Shown here one piece after another: positions 36,109-43,672 of a DNA stretch of 64,000 nt. The notes under the pieces were generated by a model. That model saw only the letters and a program-made list of their open reading frames with translations, had not been told where the DNA came from and made no database searches. Position numbers and translations under genes: made by a program. The first letter of the stretch is position 1. Each line of letters starts with the position of its first letter. The stretch is taken from assembly GCA_024235955.1 (NCBI GenBank), contig JACKLJ010000001.1:1039501-1103500 (forward strand), written 5' to 3'. This DNA is from Burkholderiaceae bacterium. GTDB taxonomy: Bacteria > Pseudomonadota > Gammaproteobacteria > Burkholderiales > Burkholderiaceae_C.

Positions 36109-37842
36109 TCAGAGCCCGTGGCGCAGCGCCTTGCGCCGGTACATGTCGGCGTCGGCGTGGGCCAGCAGGTCGCCGATTTCGGTGGCGTCGGCAGGGCAGA
36201 CCGCGGCGCCCATGGCCGCGCCCAGTTCGGCCAGTGCCGGGTCGAGCGGCGCCACCGATTGCAGGGGCTGGCGCAACACAGCTTCGAGGTGGTCGCGCAC
36301 GGTTTCGGCGTCGTCCGGGCCACGCAGGGCGTCCAGCAACACCACGAATTCGTCGCCGGCGTAGCGCGCCACGCGGTCGCTGCCGCGCACCTGCTCCTGC
36401 AGGCGCTGGGCCACTTCCTTGAGCACCGCGTCACCCAGGGCGTGGCCCAGTGTGTCGTTGATGGCCTTGAAGCGGTTCACGTCCATGAACAGCACCGCGA
36501 AGGGCTCCGGGCGGCTGCCGTCGTTGTAGCGCTGGAAGCGGTCTCGCAATGCGCGGATGAAGGTGTCGCGGTTGGTCAGGCCAGTGAGCGCATCGGTCTG
36601 CAGCTTGATCTGCATGTCCGTGAGGCTGCGCGCCAGCACGCCCAGTTCGTCACCGCGCTGCACCGGCAGCGGCAGGGAAGCCCGGCCCTGCCCGACCAGC
36701 TGCGCCGACTGCACGAACTGGCCCAGCATGCGGGCCACCACCTGCAGCACGCCCCAACCCACGCCGGCAGCCGCCAGCGCCGCCAGCAGCGACAGCAGGG
36801 CTGATTGCAAGGCGCCGCGCTCGACGTCGCCCATGAAGTCGCTGCGCGGCACCATCACCAGCACCCACCAGTCCAGGCCCGAGTCGTCGCGCAACTGGGT
36901 GTAGCCCACGTACATGGTCTCACCGCCGCTGGCGGTGAAGGTGCCGGTGTGCGCCTCGCTGGCGTCCAGCTCGGTCATGTGCGCCTTGACGGCGTTGAAG
37001 GTGGCGGCGACGAGCGGGTTGCCGACGTCGAGCGCGCTCAGGCGCACGTACTGGCCGGCGTCGTTGCGGCCCAGCGGGCTGCCTTCGGAGATGCCGACCA
37101 GGTGGCCGTCCGGCTCGACCACCATGGCCAGCGCATGCGGGCGGATCTCCAGCTTGCCGAGGAAGTCGCTGATGCGCTGCAGGGGCAGGTCGGTGGCCAC
37201 CACGCCTTCCGGGCGGCCGTCGGCGTCGGACACGCGGCGCACGAAGGTGGTCACCAGCTCGTGGGTGCGGAAATCGATGTAGATAGGCGACCAGGTGTTG
37301 TGCTCCGCTTCCAGGCCGAGCGCGAACCAGGGTCGCTGACGCGGCTCGAACACCTTGCCCTCCGGCACCGCGGGGCCGAGCGCGCCGTGGATGCCGTTGA
37401 AGGTGTACAGGCTGCGCACGCCGGTGCCGCCGCGGCGCACGCGCAGCTCGGCGCTGTCGTCGGCGTGGCGCATCAGGCCGAAGAAGCGGCCCTGGATGTC
37501 GCCGTAATAGGCGTAGTTGTGCGGGTTGCGGTGGATGCTGGTGGCAATCCAGAAGCGCTCGCGCATGGCGGCGATGTCGGCCTCATCCCAATGCTCGGGC
37601 GGCCGCACGCCCACGGGAAACGCCGCTTCGAGCACACCCTTGGCGCCGGCAATGTGTTCCTTGGTGGCCAGCGCGATGCGCGAGGCAGTCTCGCGCAGCA
37701 GCTGGTTGGACAGATCGTTCACCGCCCGCTGGCCCGCCACATAGGACAGGCCGCCGATCACCAGCGCCACGCCCAGCACCAGCACGACGTAGGGCAGCGT
37801 GAGCAGTTGCCGCAGCGGAAGGCGGCGCAGAAAGCTCAGCAT
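36109..37842 (-). CDS. Membrane diguanylate cyclase with Cache sensor, HAMP and GGDEF domains
   Basis: 577 residues: transmembrane helix (about 15-37), periplasmic dCache sensor region (about 40-345), second transmembrane helix (about 350-370), HAMP-like linker, then GGDEF domain. The active-site signature is AGDEF (495-499) instead of GGDEF, a variant seen in active enzymes; FMDVNRFKAINDTLGH is intact. An RxxD inhibitory site (RGSD, 486-489) sits five residues before it, so product inhibition by c-di-GMP is likely. The ligand is unknown. It converges on rlmB. Confidence 0.9.
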   Translation of the reverse strand: MLSFLRRLPLRQLLTLPYVVLVLGVALVIGGLSYVAGQRAVNDLSNQLLRETASRIALATKEHIAGAKGVLEAAFPVGVRPPEHWDEADIAAMRERFWIATSIHRNPHNYAYYGDIQGRFFGLMRHADDSAELRVRRGGTGVRSLYTFNGIHGALGPAVPEGKVFEPRQRPWFALGLEAEHNTWSPIYIDFRTHELVTTFVRRVSDADGRPEGVVATDLPLQRISDFLGKLEIRPHALAMVVEPDGHLVGISEGSPLGRNDAGQYVRLSALDVGNPLVAATFNAVKAHMTELDASEAHTGTFTASGGETMYVGYTQLRDDSGLDWWVLVMVPRSDFMGDVERGALQSALLSLLAALAAAGVGWGVLQVVARMLGQFVQSAQLVGQGRASLPLPVQRGDELGVLARSLTDMQIKLQTDALTGLTNRDTFIRALRDRFQRYNDGSRPEPFAVLFMDVNRFKAINDTLGHALGDAVLKEVAQRLQEQVRGSDRVARYAGDEFVVLLDALRGPDDAETVRDHLEAVLRQPLQSVAPLDPALAELGAAMGAAVCPADATEIGDLLAHADADMYRRKALRHGL

Positions 37843-38168
37843 CGATGACCGATCGCGGGGACGGTGGCGCGGCGCGAGCGGCCCGCGACCGGCACGCCGG
37901 AGCAGGGCGCAATGCCCTGGAAAGAGAGGAGCGGTGACCAGGAAGTGAACTGCACGCTTGAAGACTCCAGTGTGCGGTACACGCGACACTCTGCTGGAGA
38001 CGAGCGTAACAAACTATTCCCGGCGGGCGGCGGGACAGGCGCGCAGAGCGGAATTCCGTCACATCGGTGATGCGGATGCACCAATGTTTGGTGAAAACGT
38101 CCGCAATCGCGCCGTCATGGAGGCGAGGTCAGCCCGACCAGCGCGTGGGCCGATGGGGTTGACAAAGA
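37843..38168. other. 326-bp gene-free region upstream of the diguanylate cyclase
   Basis: No coding frame looks real. It holds a perfect palindrome CACCAA-TGT-TTGGTG (38079-38093) and a smaller one, TCAC-ATCG-GTGA (38059-38070). The AT-richer stretch 37980-38025 may hold the diguanylate cyclase promoter, but no -35/-10 pair is convincing. Confidence 0.55.
38079..38093. promoter_or_regulatory. Palindrome CACCAA-N3-TTGGTG
   Basis: Perfect 6-bp arms around TGT. It resembles a dimeric regulator site, about 240 bp upstream of the diguanylate cyclase start and just beyond the end of the SRPBCC gene. The regulator is unknown. Confidence 0.4.
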
Positions 38169-38651
38169 TCAGAGCCCGGCGACCAGCGCCGCCAGCTGGT
38201 CGGTGGCGATGCCCCAGCCCTGCTCGAAGCCCATGGCCGCGTGCTGGTCGTAGTCGGCGCGGGTCCAGTGGCGGACCCGGGCCGTGTAGCGCGTGCCGCT
38301 GCCTTCCGGGTCGAAGCTGAGGATGCCCGTCATGAAAGGCCTGGACGAGGGCACCCAGGCTTCGGTGTAGGCGTCGGTGAAGACCAGCCGGCGGCCGGGC
38401 ACGACCTCCAGATAGACGCCGCGGTTGGGCATCTGCTGGCCCTCGGGCCCCTGCATGACGATCAGGCTGGCGCCGCCGGGGCGCACGTCGCATTCGGCAT
38501 GCACCACCTTCCACGGTGGCGGGCAGAACCACTGCTTCATCAGTTCAGGCTCGGTCCAGGCGCGGAACAGTTTTTCCGGGGCGGCGTCGATGAAGCGCGT
38601 GATGCCGAGTTCGAGGGTTTCAGGGCTGGATGGGGTGGGGGCGGTGGTCAT
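38169..38651 (-). CDS. SRPBCC/AHSA1 (START-like) family protein
   Basis: 160-residue member of the AHSA1/Aha1-like branch of the START-like fold, which binds hydrophobic ligands in a deep cavity. Key sequence: ITRFIDAAPEKLFRAWTEPE, LMKQWFCPPPWKV, and the C-terminal helix with HAAMGFEQGWG. The ATG at 38651 has AGGAA upstream. It is last in a five-gene operon running away from a TetR regulator; all spacers in the operon are 30-36 nt. Confidence 0.87.
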   Translation of the reverse strand: MTTAPTPSSPETLELGITRFIDAAPEKLFRAWTEPELMKQWFCPPPWKVVHAECDVRPGGASLIVMQGPEGQQMPNRGVYLEVVPGRRLVFTDAYTEAWVPSSRPFMTGILSFDPEGSGTRYTARVRHWTRADYDQHAAMGFEQGWGIATDQLAALVAGL

Positions 38652-38682
38652 GGATATTTCCTGGGGAGTTCCTGCCAGAAGG

Positions 38683-39069
38683 TCACTTGAGCGAGTGCAG
38701 ACCAACCATGTTGCCTTCGGAGTCCATCACCAGGGCCGCGAAGCCGTACTGGCCGATGGAAAACTTCGGCTTGAAGATCTTGCCGCCCGCCTGCTCTGCG
38801 CGGGCCTGTTCGACGGCACAGTCGTCGCAGGCGAAATACACGAGGCATCCGCCAGGCCCGGTGGGTGCGCCTTCCATTTTGACCAGCGCGCCGCCGGCGC
38901 CCGTGGTGGTCATGTCGCCCGGAAAAGCCAGCATTTCGAAGCCGCTGGCCTGGCCTTCAGGGGACACCAGCGGCTCCAGCCGGCACTGGAACACCTGCTC
39001 ATAGAAGTTGCGCGCGCGGGACAGGTCCTGCACGTAGATCTCGAACCAGACGACGGGGTTGGGTTTCAT
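38683..39069 (-). CDS. VOC superfamily (glyoxalase-like) protein
   Basis: 128-residue single-module VOC protein with paired beta-alpha-beta-beta-beta units: VVWFEIYVQDLSRARNFYEQ at the start and GFAALVMDSEGNMVGLHS at the end. The usual metal-ligand spots (Glu in the first strand, Glu/His in the last) cannot be assigned with confidence. It is preceded by CCAAGGAGCCCGCC, a strong ribosome binding site. Fourth gene of the operon. Confidence 0.86.
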   Translation of the reverse strand: MKPNPVVWFEIYVQDLSRARNFYEQVFQCRLEPLVSPEGQASGFEMLAFPGDMTTTGAGGALVKMEGAPTGPGGCLVYFACDDCAVEQARAEQAGGKIFKPKFSIGQYGFAALVMDSEGNMVGLHSLK

Positions 39070-39099
39070 GGCGGGCTCCTTGGAACACGGGGAGGGGCT

Positions 39100-39531
39100 T
39101 CAGGCGGGTTCCGCGACGTTCACCATCCACGGCGTGCCGAAGCGGTCCTTGAGCATGCCGAAGCCTGGCGACCAGAACGTCTTGCCAAAGGGCATGGTGA
39201 CCGTGCCGCCTTCGGCCAGCGCGTCGAAGATGCGGCGCCCTTCGGCCTCGCTCTCGACGCCGATGGACACGTTCATGCCCTGCGGACGCACGTAGCCTCC
39301 GGCGCATTCCTCGCCCGCGCCAGGCATGGCGTCCGAGCCCATCAGCTGCTGGGCGCCGATCTGCAGGTTCACGTGCATCACGGCGTTGCGCGCCGCCTCG
39401 GGCATGGGCGGGGCGTCCGGCATTTCGCCGAAGGTGCCCAGGTAAAGGATCTTGCCGTTGAACAGCTGCTGGTAGAAGGTGAACGCCTCGCGGCAGTTGC
39501 CATTGAAAGTGAGGTAGGGAACGAGTTGCAT
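39100..39531 (-). CDS. VOC family protein, PhnB/YjdN-like
   Basis: 143-residue PhnB-like VOC protein: LVPYLTFNGNCREAFTFYQQ, IGAQQLMGSD and the tail FGMLKDRFGTPWMVN are characteristic of the YjdN/PhnB group. Function in this group is mostly unknown. Its start is preceded by AAGGAGCCCCTG, nearly identical to the junction before the next upstream gene. Third gene of the operon. Confidence 0.88.
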   Translation of the reverse strand: MQLVPYLTFNGNCREAFTFYQQLFNGKILYLGTFGEMPDAPPMPEAARNAVMHVNLQIGAQQLMGSDAMPGAGEECAGGYVRPQGMNVSIGVESEAEGRRIFDALAEGGTVTMPFGKTFWSPGFGMLKDRFGTPWMVNVAEPA

Positions 39532-39561
39532 CAGGGGCTCCTTGGGGTGGGGAAATGGGGT

Positions 39562-40065
39562 TCAGCGGCCGTCGAAGGCGCGCTGCAGGGCGGCGATGTC
39601 GAGCTTCTTCATCTGCATCAGCGCCGCCATCGCGCGCTCCACGCCCGGCCGGTTGGCCGAAGTGGCCATGTCGAGCCAGGCCGTGGGCACGACCTGCCAG
39701 GACAGGCCGAAGCGGTCCTTCAGCCAGCCGCATTGCCGGGCCGCCGGGTCGCCGCCAGCTGACAGGAGGTTCCAGTAGCGGTCGAGCTCGGCCTGGTCCT
39801 GCACGTGCACGACCAGCGAAATCGCCTCGCTGAAGCGGAAATGCGGGCCGCCATTGAGTGCCATGAAGGGCTGGCCATCGAGTTCGAAGGTCACCACCAT
39901 GGGTGAGCCCTGTGGCTTGCCGTGCTGCTCGCGCCCGGCTTCGGTGTAGCTCGCCTGTTCGAGCAGCCTGGAGTTGGGGAATACCGAGACGTAGAAGCGT
40001 GCGGCTTCTTCCGCCTGGTCGTCGAACCACAGGCAGGGCTGGATGCGGGCGTTGATGCGGGCCAT
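39562..40065 (-). CDS. VOC family protein, PhnB-like (3-demethylubiquinone methyltransferase-type domain)
   Basis: 167-residue protein of the PhnB domain type often annotated as 3-demethylubiquinone-9 3-methyltransferase, an old label unrelated to real methyltransferases. Signature: IQPCLWFDDQAEEAARFYVS, FMALNGGPHFRFSEAISLVV and CGWLKDRFGLSWQVVP. Second gene of the operon, with CAGGAGCCCCTG directly before the ATG. A ligand-binding or dioxygenase-like role is possible but unproven. Confidence 0.87.
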   Translation of the reverse strand: MARINARIQPCLWFDDQAEEAARFYVSVFPNSRLLEQASYTEAGREQHGKPQGSPMVVTFELDGQPFMALNGGPHFRFSEAISLVVHVQDQAELDRYWNLLSAGGDPAARQCGWLKDRFGLSWQVVPTAWLDMATSANRPGVERAMAALMQMKKLDIAALQRAFDGR

Positions 40066-40101
40066 CAGGGGCTCCTGTGTTGGGCAGGCCGGGGTGCCGG
40101 T

Positions 40102-40455
40102 TCAGGCCGTCACCAGCGGACGGAAGCCGCCGAAGATCACACGCCTGCCATCGAAAGGCATGTTGCCGGGCATGCGCGGGTCGTCCATGAAGGCCTGCAT
40201 GCCGCGGTCGCGCGCCTCACGCGAGGGCCAGGCGATCCACGAGAAGACCACAGTTTCATCGTTTTTGCACTGCACCGCCATCGGCATCGAGGTGAGCTTG
40301 CCCTGGGGCACGTCGTCGCCCCAGCACTCCACCACCTGGGTGGCGCCATGCTCCTTGAGCAACTGCGCGACCGCCTTGGCATGCTGGCGATAGGCCTCCT
40401 GGTTGGCCGTGGGAACGGCCAGCAGGATGCCGTCGATGTAGGTGTTGGCTTGCAA
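40102..40455 (-). CDS. DUF1428 family protein
   Basis: 117 residues of the DUF1428/YbaA dimeric alpha+beta barrel family: NTYIDGILLAVPTANQEAYR, ECWGDDVPQGKLTSM, VVFSWIAWPSREARD and the C-terminal GRRVIFGGF. The start is TTG at 40455, supported by AAGGAG six nt upstream; an in-frame TTG at 40476 lies inside the operator and lacks a site. First gene of the TetR-associated operon. Biochemical role unknown. Confidence 0.86.
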   Translation of the reverse strand: MQANTYIDGILLAVPTANQEAYRQHAKAVAQLLKEHGATQVVECWGDDVPQGKLTSMPMAVQCKNDETVVFSWIAWPSREARDRGMQAFMDDPRMPGNMPFDGRRVIFGGFRPLVTA

Positions 40456-40468
40456 GATGATCTCCTTT

Positions 40469-40483
40469 GTGGACAATGTCCAC
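40469..40483. promoter_or_regulatory. Candidate TetR operator 1
   Basis: GTGGAC-AAT-GTCCAC, perfect 6-bp arms with a 3-nt centre. It lies just upstream of the DUF1428 start. Its arms match the second palindrome at 40502-40514, with centres 32 bp apart, about three helix turns. Confidence 0.72.
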
Positions 40484-40501
40484 TTATCCTATGGACGAAA
40501 A

Positions 40502-40514
40502 TGGACGGCGTCCA
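40502..40514. promoter_or_regulatory. Candidate TetR operator 2
   Basis: TGGAC-GGC-GTCCA, the same arms as operator 1, ending 11 bp before the tetR ATG. An extra half-site ATGGAC occurs at 40491-40496 between the two. Such placement would let one regulator repress both its own gene and the divergent operon. Confidence 0.72.
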
Positions 40515-40525
40515 CATAAAACCCC

Positions 40526-41176
40526 ATGAGCGTGTCGGATACCCAGCCCAGCCCCGTTCGCAGCACCTACCGCCACGGCGACCTGCGCCGTGCGCTGGTC
40601 GACGCTGGCGTGGCCCTGGCGCGAGAGGGCGGGCCGGGCGCCGTGGTGCTGCGTGAGGTCACGCGCCGCGCCGGCGTGGTGCCCAACGCCGCCTACCGTC
40701 ATTTCAGGAACCATCAGGCGCTGTTTCTGGCGGTGCAGGCGGTGGCGCTGGGCGAACTGGCCCGCGCCATGGAACGCGAATGGGCGAAGACCCTTCGCAT
40801 CGACAACTCCGCGGAGCGCGCGCGGGCGCAGTTGCGCGCGGTGGGCATCGGCTACCTGGAGTTCGCACAGACCGAAACCGGGCTGTTCCGCACCGCCTTC
40901 CCGGTCAGCGGCACCGAGCCGCTGGAGCCCGACGAGGCTGCCCACAGGGGCCAGCTGGGCCTGAGCCCCTTCGGCCTGCTGGGTGCCGCGCTCGATGCCA
41001 TGGTGCAGGCCGGTGTTCTGGCCGCCGCCAAGCGCCCGCAGGCCGAGTACCTGGCCTGGTCGGCCGTGCACGGCATGGCGCTGCTCAGCATCGACGGGCC
41101 GCTGCGCCATGCGCCACGCGCCGCCCGCCAGGCGCTGGGCGAGCGTGTGGTGCGGATGGTGGAAGACGGCCTTTGA
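40526..41176 (+). CDS. TetR/AcrR family transcriptional regulator
   Basis: 216-residue TetR repressor. N-terminal helix-turn-helix at about residues 15-60: STYRHGDLRRALVDAG, then VVLREVTRRAGVVPNAAYRHF, the canonical recognition helix. The C-terminal half is a ligand-binding dimerisation domain (TetR_C_13/WHG-like). Divergent from the DUF1428-VOC-VOC-VOC-SRPBCC operon, with two matching palindromes in the 70-bp gap. Autorepression and control of the operon are therefore likely. The sirtuin gene follows in the same direction after 43 nt. Confidence 0.92.
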   Translation: MSVSDTQPSPVRSTYRHGDLRRALVDAGVALAREGGPGAVVLREVTRRAGVVPNAAYRHFRNHQALFLAVQAVALGELARAMEREWAKTLRIDNSAERARAQLRAVGIGYLEFAQTETGLFRTAFPVSGTEPLEPDEAAHRGQLGLSPFGLLGAALDAMVQAGVLAAAKRPQAEYLAWSAVHGMALLSIDGPLRHAPRAARQALGERVVRMVEDGL

Positions 41177-41219
41177 GGCCGCGCAAGTACCGGCTGCAGG
41201 TGCTTGCTAAGCTGCGCGC

Positions 41220-41993
41220 ATGAACGATGCAGCAGCGTGGTCAGGCTTGGAAGAGGCACGTCGGTGGGTGCGCGAAGCGACGCGCATCGCCGTGCTCACG
41301 GGGGCCGGCGTCAGTGCCGAATCCGGCGTGCCGACCTTCCGCGACGCGCAGACCGGCCTGTGGGCCAACTTCCGCCCGGAGGAACTGGCCACGCCCGAGG
41401 CCTTCCGCGCCCACCCGCAGCGTGTCTGGGACTGGTACGCCGAGCGCCGCGCCCGGCTGGCCGACGTGCAGCCCAACGCCGGTCACGTGGCGCTGGCCGA
41501 GTTCCAGGCGCGCCATCCCGACCGGCTGACGCTGATCACCCAGAACGTCGATGGCCTGCACCAGAAGGCCGGCAGCACCGGCGTGCTGGCACTGCACGGC
41601 AACCTGTTCGAGGACCGCTGGCTCGATCCCTGCCTGAACAGCGCACTGCACGGCGGCCGGCTGGGGTGCGACCCCACCAGCGCCGTGGCTGGCAGCCCGC
41701 CGCGTTGCGCCGATTGCGGCAACCTGCTGCGCCCCGGGGTGGTGTGGTTCGGCGAGATGCTGCCCATGGACGCACTCGACGCCGCCGAACGCGCCGCCGT
41801 GTCCTGCGAGCTGATGCTGGTGGTCGGCACCTCCGGCGCCGTCTACCCGGCCGCCGGCCTGGCCCACCGCGCCCGCCGCGCCGGCGCCCGCGTGGTCGTC
41901 CTCAACCCGGAACCGACCGAACTCGACGATGTTGCCCATCTGTGCCTGCGCGGCACCTCCGCCAGGTGGCTGCCGGCACTGTTGGGCGACTGA
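41220..41993 (+). CDS. NAD-dependent protein deacylase, Sir2 family
   Basis: 257-residue sirtuin removing acyl groups from lysines with NAD. Rossmann motif GAGVSAESGVPTFRD, TQNVDGLHQKAG, catalytic His126 in LHGN, and zinc cysteines 138, 150, 163 and 166. Tyr73 and Arg76 (WYAERR) give the Y-x-x-R pair typical of class III sirtuins such as CobB and SIRT5, which prefer succinyl/malonyl groups. It lies 43 nt after tetR and may be co-transcribed. Desuccinylase preference is inferred from motif only. Confidence 0.92.
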   Translation: MNDAAAWSGLEEARRWVREATRIAVLTGAGVSAESGVPTFRDAQTGLWANFRPEELATPEAFRAHPQRVWDWYAERRARLADVQPNAGHVALAEFQARHPDRLTLITQNVDGLHQKAGSTGVLALHGNLFEDRWLDPCLNSALHGGRLGCDPTSAVAGSPPRCADCGNLLRPGVVWFGEMLPMDALDAAERAAVSCELMLVVGTSGAVYPAAGLAHRARRAGARVVVLNPEPTELDDVAHLCLRGTSARWLPALLGD

Positions 41994-42330
41994 ATCCTGA
42001 CCGCGGCCGCATTTTCTTGCGGCAGCACAGCTAGTGTTGGCTCCGGGCGGGCCCACGGGGGGTGGACCGGCGCGCCACTCGACAACGGCGTCGACATCGC
42101 CCCGTCGGCGTGGGGTGCGCAAGGTGGACTCGCCAGGTGCGGCTCCGCGTCCCGGGCGCCGAGCGTGTCTCCCGAAGTCTCGATCAGCGGGGTTCTGGCA
42201 GCGCGCCGTTTGGGGGGTAGCCGCCGGTTCAGCGAAGCCGCAGGACGTCAGGAATGTGCGGGTAAACCCAGAGAGGCAGTACCTGCTCGTGCGGCGATAA
42301 TTACTTGTCAGTCATCAGACGTCATACTTC
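41994..42330. other. 337-bp intergenic region upstream of gudD
   Basis: No plausible gene. The first ~250 bp show nothing I can name. The final 40 bp hold the AT-richer stretch ATAATTACTTGTCAGTCATC and repeated GTCA units next to the gudD start (separate entry). Confidence 0.6.
42307..42325. promoter_or_regulatory. Repeated GTCA/GTCAT units immediately upstream of gudD
   Basis: GTCA-GTCAT-CAGAC-GTCAT: three tandem GTCA units, the last two spaced by 5 nt, ending 5 bp before the ATG. The position and pattern suggest an operator, possibly for a GntR/FadR-type sugar-acid regulator. No Shine-Dalgarno is visible, so the mRNA may be nearly leaderless. Confidence 0.45.
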
Positions 42331-43626
42331 ATGACCCAGCCAGATGTCATTCGCCACATCCGTGTGACGCCCATTGCGTTTCGGGATCCGCCACTGCTGA
42401 ACGCGGCCGGCATCCACGAGCCCTGGGCGCTGCGCTCCATCATCGAGGTGGAGACCGACTCAGGCCGCATCGGCATCAACGAGAGCTACGGCGACCAGCC
42501 GATGCTGGATGCCCTGGCCAAGGCCGCGCCGGCGCTGACCGGGCTCTCGGTCTGGGCGCTCAACGAGATGGAGCAGAGGGTGGCGGCCCTGGTGGCGCCC
42601 GCGGCGCAGTCTGGCTCGGAATTCCTGGGCCAGCAGGTGTCGCTCGCGCCCGGGACCCACGTTTCCAAGACCGTGGCCAAGGTTGTCAGCGCGTTCGAGG
42701 TGGCGATGCTCGATCTGCAGGGCCAGCTCGCCGAGGCGCCCATCGTCGATTTGCTGGGCGGCGCCGCGCGCGCCAGCGTGCCGTATTCGGCCTACCTGTT
42801 CTACAAGTACGCCGAGCATGTCGACAAGCCCTACGAGCCCGACGCCTGGGGCGAGGCACTGACGCCGCCACAGCTGGTCGCCCAGGCGCGGCGCATGATC
42901 GAGCAATACGGATTCCAGAGCATCAAGCTCAAGGCCGGCGCGCTGCCGCCGGAGCAGGAAGCGGCCGGTCTGCTGGCGTTGGCGGAGGCGTTCCCGGGCA
43001 CGCCGCTGCGCATCGATCCCAATGCCAACTGGACCGTGGAGACCAGCCTGCGGATCGTGCGGCAGCTGCAGGGCGTGCTGGAGTACTACGAGGATCCGGC
43101 GCCGGGCCTGGAGGGCATGGCCGAGGTGGCCCGCGCGTGCGACGTGCCCCTGGCCACCAACATGGTGGTCACGGATTTCGCCGAGTTCCGCCGCAACGTC
43201 GAGATGGGGTGCCCGGTGAAGATCGTGCTGAGCGACCACCACTACTGGGGCGGTCTGCGTGCCACGCAGCGGCTGTCGACGCTGTGCCGCACCTTCGATC
43301 TGGGCCTTTCCATGCACAGCAACTCGCACCTGGGCATCAGCCTGGCCGCCATGACGCACCTGTGCGCCAGCGTGCCGCTGCTGACCTATGCCTGCGACAC
43401 CCACTATCCCTGGCAGGACGAGGAGGTCATCGCCGGCGGGCGGCTGCGCTTCGAGCAGGGCAGCCTGCCGGTTCCTTCCGGGCCCGGCCTGGGCGTGACG
43501 CTCGACCGCGAGGCGCTGGCCCGGTTGCACGACAACTACCTGCATTGCGGCATCCGCCACCGTGACGATCTGGCGCAGATGCGCAAGTACGACCCCGCCT
43601 TCACGGGCCGGCAGCCGCGTTTCTGA
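42331..43626 (+). CDS. gudD: Glucarate dehydratase, enolase superfamily
   Basis: Dehydrates D-glucarate to 5-keto-4-deoxyglucarate in sugar-acid catabolism. 431 residues of the mandelate racemase/enolase superfamily. Catalytic K-x-K at 199/201 (SIKLKAG), metal ligand block DPNANW, then ATNMVVTDFAEFRR, LSDHHYWGGL and the base-side motif SMHSNSHLGISLAAMTH are specific to the glucarate dehydratase group rather than galactonate or mandelate enzymes. A TctC-type receptor follows after 46 nt. No other sugar-acid catabolic genes are in the window. Confidence 0.93.
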   Translation: MTQPDVIRHIRVTPIAFRDPPLLNAAGIHEPWALRSIIEVETDSGRIGINESYGDQPMLDALAKAAPALTGLSVWALNEMEQRVAALVAPAAQSGSEFLGQQVSLAPGTHVSKTVAKVVSAFEVAMLDLQGQLAEAPIVDLLGGAARASVPYSAYLFYKYAEHVDKPYEPDAWGEALTPPQLVAQARRMIEQYGFQSIKLKAGALPPEQEAAGLLALAEAFPGTPLRIDPNANWTVETSLRIVRQLQGVLEYYEDPAPGLEGMAEVARACDVPLATNMVVTDFAEFRRNVEMGCPVKIVLSDHHYWGGLRATQRLSTLCRTFDLGLSMHSNSHLGISLAAMTHLCASVPLLTYACDTHYPWQDEEVIAGGRLRFEQGSLPVPSGPGLGVTLDREALARLHDNYLHCGIRHRDDLAQMRKYDPAFTGRQPRF

Positions 43627-43672
43627 GTTCCCCCATTCCCGCGTTCGTTCAAGTCATTCAAAGGAGACCAGC

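Noticed and set aside
38169..41176. Genomic island or phage remnant
   Set aside because: No integrase, transposase, tRNA target or shift in base composition; codon use matches the neighbours.
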